Shown one piece after another: positions 12,385 through 13,840 of a DNA stretch of 13,840 nt (the first letter of the stretch is position 1; every line of letters begins with the position of its first letter). Below the pieces are notes generated by a model. That model was not told the DNA's origin. It was given only the letters and a program-made list of their open reading frames with translations, and did not search any database. The DNA is taken from contig CAZHVV010000013.1 of NCBI GenBank assembly GCA_964536265.1, positions 1 to 13,840 of the forward strand, given 5' to 3'. Made by a program: the position numbers and the translations under genes. The stretch is from JAPUDS01 sp964536265. GTDB lineage: Bacteria; Patescibacteriota; Saccharimonadia; Saccharimonadales; Saccharimonadaceae.

Positions 12385-13092
12385 ATGTCACACGAGGCGC
12401 AGGTACATGAAGCCCAGACAAAGATTTTACGCGAGCTGTTATTTTTACCAGCTTGCAAGTTTGCTGAGCTGCAAAAAGTTAGTGGACTCGAGAGTGACCA
12501 TGCGAAATTTCACATAAAACGCCTGGTTGAACTTGGCTATGTTGATAAAACAAACAGTCTTTACTCACTGAGTGTCAAAGGAAAAGAATACGCCAATAAA
12601 CTCGACACCGATGCCGGTGTTATAGAGCGACAACCCAAAGTCGCAGTTATGTTAGTTGTTGAGCGCGAACAGGATGGCGAAAAACAATATATTTTTCAAG
12701 AGCGTTTGAAACATCCTTACTATGGTTATTGGGGGCCACCAACCGGCAAGGTTCGCTGGGGTGAATCAATACTCGAAACAGCAACGCGTGAGCTAAAAGA
12801 AGAAACTGGTCTCGATGGTGTGTTTGTATACCGTGGGCTGAACCACGAACGTGTCGAACATGAGCGAACTGGTGAAATTGTTGAGGACAAAATATTTCAC
12901 TTGATGTTTTGCGACAGCTCGAGTGGCACTATGAAAGAACGGTTCGATGGCGGCCGCAACGTTTGGCGTTCTATGGCCGAGATGGCGAATGAAGAAAAGA
13001 AATACAAAAGTTTTGACCAGGAAATGAAAGTCGGACTAAAAGGAATAAAGTTTTCCGAAATAGTCCATCGCTATGGTGATAATGAGTTCTAG
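12385..13092 (+). CDS. Winged-helix plus Nudix hydrolase fusion
   Basis: This is a 235-residue, two-domain protein. Residues about 8-72 form a winged-helix-like DNA-binding region (QTKILRELLFLPACKFAELQ, then FHIKRLVELGYVDKTN). Residues about 85-235 form a Nudix domain with a complete box at about 121-143: GKVRWGE, then ATRELKEETGL, matching G-x5-E-x7-REU-x-EE-x-G-U. All metal-binding glutamates are present, so hydrolysis of a nucleoside-diphosphate-linked substrate is plausible. The order (HTH first) is opposite to NrtR regulators. I start at ATG 12385 because GAGGAG is 7 nt upstream; the ATG at 12379 is only 1 nt from it. It is divergent from the MFS gene and converges on the DUF4396-like gene with a 6-nt gap. 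Confidence 0.9.
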   Translation: MSHEAQVHEAQTKILRELLFLPACKFAELQKVSGLESDHAKFHIKRLVELGYVDKTNSLYSLSVKGKEYANKLDTDAGVIERQPKVAVMLVVEREQDGEKQYIFQERLKHPYYGYWGPPTGKVRWGESILETATRELKEETGLDGVFVYRGLNHERVEHERTGEIVEDKIFHLMFCDSSSGTMKERFDGGRNVWRSMAEMANEEKKYKSFDQEMKVGLKGIKFSEIVHRYGDNEF

Positions 13093-13098
13093 AACAAT

Positions 13099-13569
13099 TT
13101 ACGAATGATTGTGATGGTGGTGGGACTCGGGTTTGTCATGATGCATATATTCGTGCAGTAGCGCATGCCCCTTGCCATTTTTGAGTAACCAATAGTTAAC
13201 TGGTGCTGCAACGACAAATGCTGCGGCCAGAGCACCGAAACGGCTGAACCAATATATCGGGTGCATGAGGTCTTTATCCATCGCTCCAGGGACAGTTGCC
13301 ATGATGATATTGTCGACAATTGTCATAGTCAGAATTGACAGCGTATCGGCGGCAAATACGAGCCGCAAAGCCTTTTTAAACGGCATACCGAAACGGATGA
13401 GTGGCCATGTAGAAACGGTATAGCCACTAATAAATGACAAAACTGAAGCAAGCAAAATTGTTCCATGGATGCTCATACCGGTGTGCGTACCGATAGTCAC
13501 GCCAATCATCTCTCCTATCGCGCAACCGATGAGGCAGTGTAATGTAGCTGAAATCGCCATCTTTTTCAT
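13099..13569 (-). CDS. DUF4396-like membrane protein with His-rich C-terminus
   Basis: This is a 156-residue protein with about four hydrophobic segments. The N-terminal HCLIGCAIGEMIGVTIG and the following GYTVSTWPL region match my memory of DUF4396 membrane proteins; function is unknown. The cytosolic or external tail is histidine-rich (HEYMHHDKPESHHHHNHS), with additional His and Cys in the first segment, suggesting metal binding (inference). The start ATG 13569 follows a TACAAT box by only 6 nt with no ribosome binding site, so the mRNA is probably leaderless. It is transcribed away from the methyltransferase end and is nearly back-to-back with the Nudix gene end. Confidence 0.82.
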   Translation of the reverse strand: MKKMAISATLHCLIGCAIGEMIGVTIGTHTGMSIHGTILLASVLSFISGYTVSTWPLIRFGMPFKKALRLVFAADTLSILTMTIVDNIIMATVPGAMDKDLMHPIYWFSRFGALAAAFVVAAPVNYWLLKNGKGHALLHEYMHHDKPESHHHHNHS

Positions 13570-13575
13570 ACTAGT

Positions 13576-13598
13576 ATTGTACCGCGTTTTTTGAGCGG
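13576..13598 (-). promoter_or_regulatory. Leaderless -10 box with inverted repeat in the spacer
   Basis: TACAAT (13581-13576) ends 6 nt before ATG 13569, placing the start site at the A of the ATG. The 17 nt upstream of the box begin with CCGC and end with GCGG (13598-13582), an inverted repeat abutting the -10 box, as in the promoter at 10272. The -35 is not recognisable. Confidence 0.5.
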
Positions 13599-13601
13599 AT
13601 A

Positions 13602-13840
13602 TTATTTGTTAACGTCGAGAACTACGAGATGTTCAATATGTGGCGTGCGGGGAAAGAAATTATATCCTCGATGATGAGTCATGCCGTAGCCTTCCATGAG
13701 TAGTGCAACGTCGCGTGCTTGTGTGACAGGGTTACAGCTGAGGTAAATAATTCGTGATGGCTTCACTTCAAGTAGTCGGTCGATGACATCTCGGTGTAGC
13801 CCAGCACGCTCGCCAACGGCGTCCGGAACTCGTGGCTGAC
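13602..13840 (-). CDS. TrmA/RumA-type RNA (uracil-5-)methyltransferase, 3' end (partial)
   Basis: This is the C-terminal end of a SAM-dependent RNA m5U methyltransferase; the gene continues beyond the right edge. Visible motifs are RAGLHRDVIDRLL (the family has PPRAGL here), IIYLSCNPVTQARDV with the catalytic cysteine, and FFPRTPHIEHLVVLDV (the family has FPxTxHxE). The stop TAA is at 13604-13602. The frame stays open to the edge, but beyond about 13808 the residues (VPDAVGE in place of the expected VDPP) no longer fit the family. In another frame the same bases encode a histidine-kinase H-box. I therefore think the true gene sequence ends near 13808 and the rest is a chimeric join. Confidence 0.85.
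   Translation of the reverse strand, partial: QPRVPDAVGERAGLHRDVIDRLLEVKPSRIIYLSCNPVTQARDVALLMEGYGMTHHRGYNFFPRTPHIEHLVVLDVNK

Noticed and set aside
13775..13840. A genuine histidine-kinase gene entering from the right edge
   Set aside because: The frame stops right after the H-box, and the bases then continue as a methyltransferase, so a chimeric join is more likely than an overlapping kinase gene.

Overview
The window most likely comes from a Candidate Phyla Radiation bacterium, probably a Saccharibacterium (TM7). That placement is inferred from overall gene character: a compact genome, an F1-ATPase operon carrying small extra genes, a UvrD helicase fused to a PD-(D/E)XK nuclease, and an HTH-Nudix protein. 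No marker was searched. TGA is used as an ordinary stop (atpA, the gene before atpD), which argues against the UGA=Gly CPR lineages. Base composition is moderate, apart from a GC-rich tail in the last ~40 bases.

Layout. 1-3644 (+) is the end of an F1Fo ATP synthase operon: atpA (3' end), an unrecognised gene, atpG, a nucleoside-deoxyribosyltransferase-like gene, atpD and atpC. The genes up to atpD are joined by stop/start overlaps. dusB (3604-4677, -) converges on atpC, overlaps it, and carries an in-frame palindromic insertion. 4738-5302 (-) holds a strong promoter, a 50-residue cysteine-rich protein, a tRNA-Pro with anticodon AGG, and a run of perfect hairpins ending near dusB. 5317-5872 (-) is a ~520-nt structured RNA unit (RNA-A). 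5873-9196 (-) is the UvrD-type helicase-nuclease. 9242-9791 (-) and 9844-10253 (-) are two more structured RNA units (RNA-B ~514 nt, RNA-C ~374 nt). Each of the three RNA units has a near-consensus sigma-70-type promoter and an intrinsic terminator.

10307-10795 (+) is a small, weakly YbaK-like protein on a leaderless promoter. 10848-12020 (-) is an MFS transporter. Its leader contains a promoter, a leaderless 31-residue upstream ORF, an intrinsic terminator and an 11-bp helix that would hide the ribosome binding site. A divergent HTH-Nudix gene (12385-13092, +) follows, then a DUF4396-like membrane protein with a His-rich tail (13099-13569, -). The 3' end of a TrmA/RumA-type RNA methyltransferase (13602 to the edge, -) comes last; its last ~40 bases appear to switch into a histidine-kinase sequence.

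The most unusual content is non-coding. Three large RNAs on the minus strand have long helices containing G-U pairs that work only on that strand, and I cannot assign them to a known family with confidence. RNA-B has partial, ordered resemblance to the 3' half of RNase P RNA but lacks a recognisable 5' conserved region. The MFS leader looks like a two-level attenuation device. Several promoters place the -10 box 6-8 nt before the start codon, so leaderless mRNAs seem common here.
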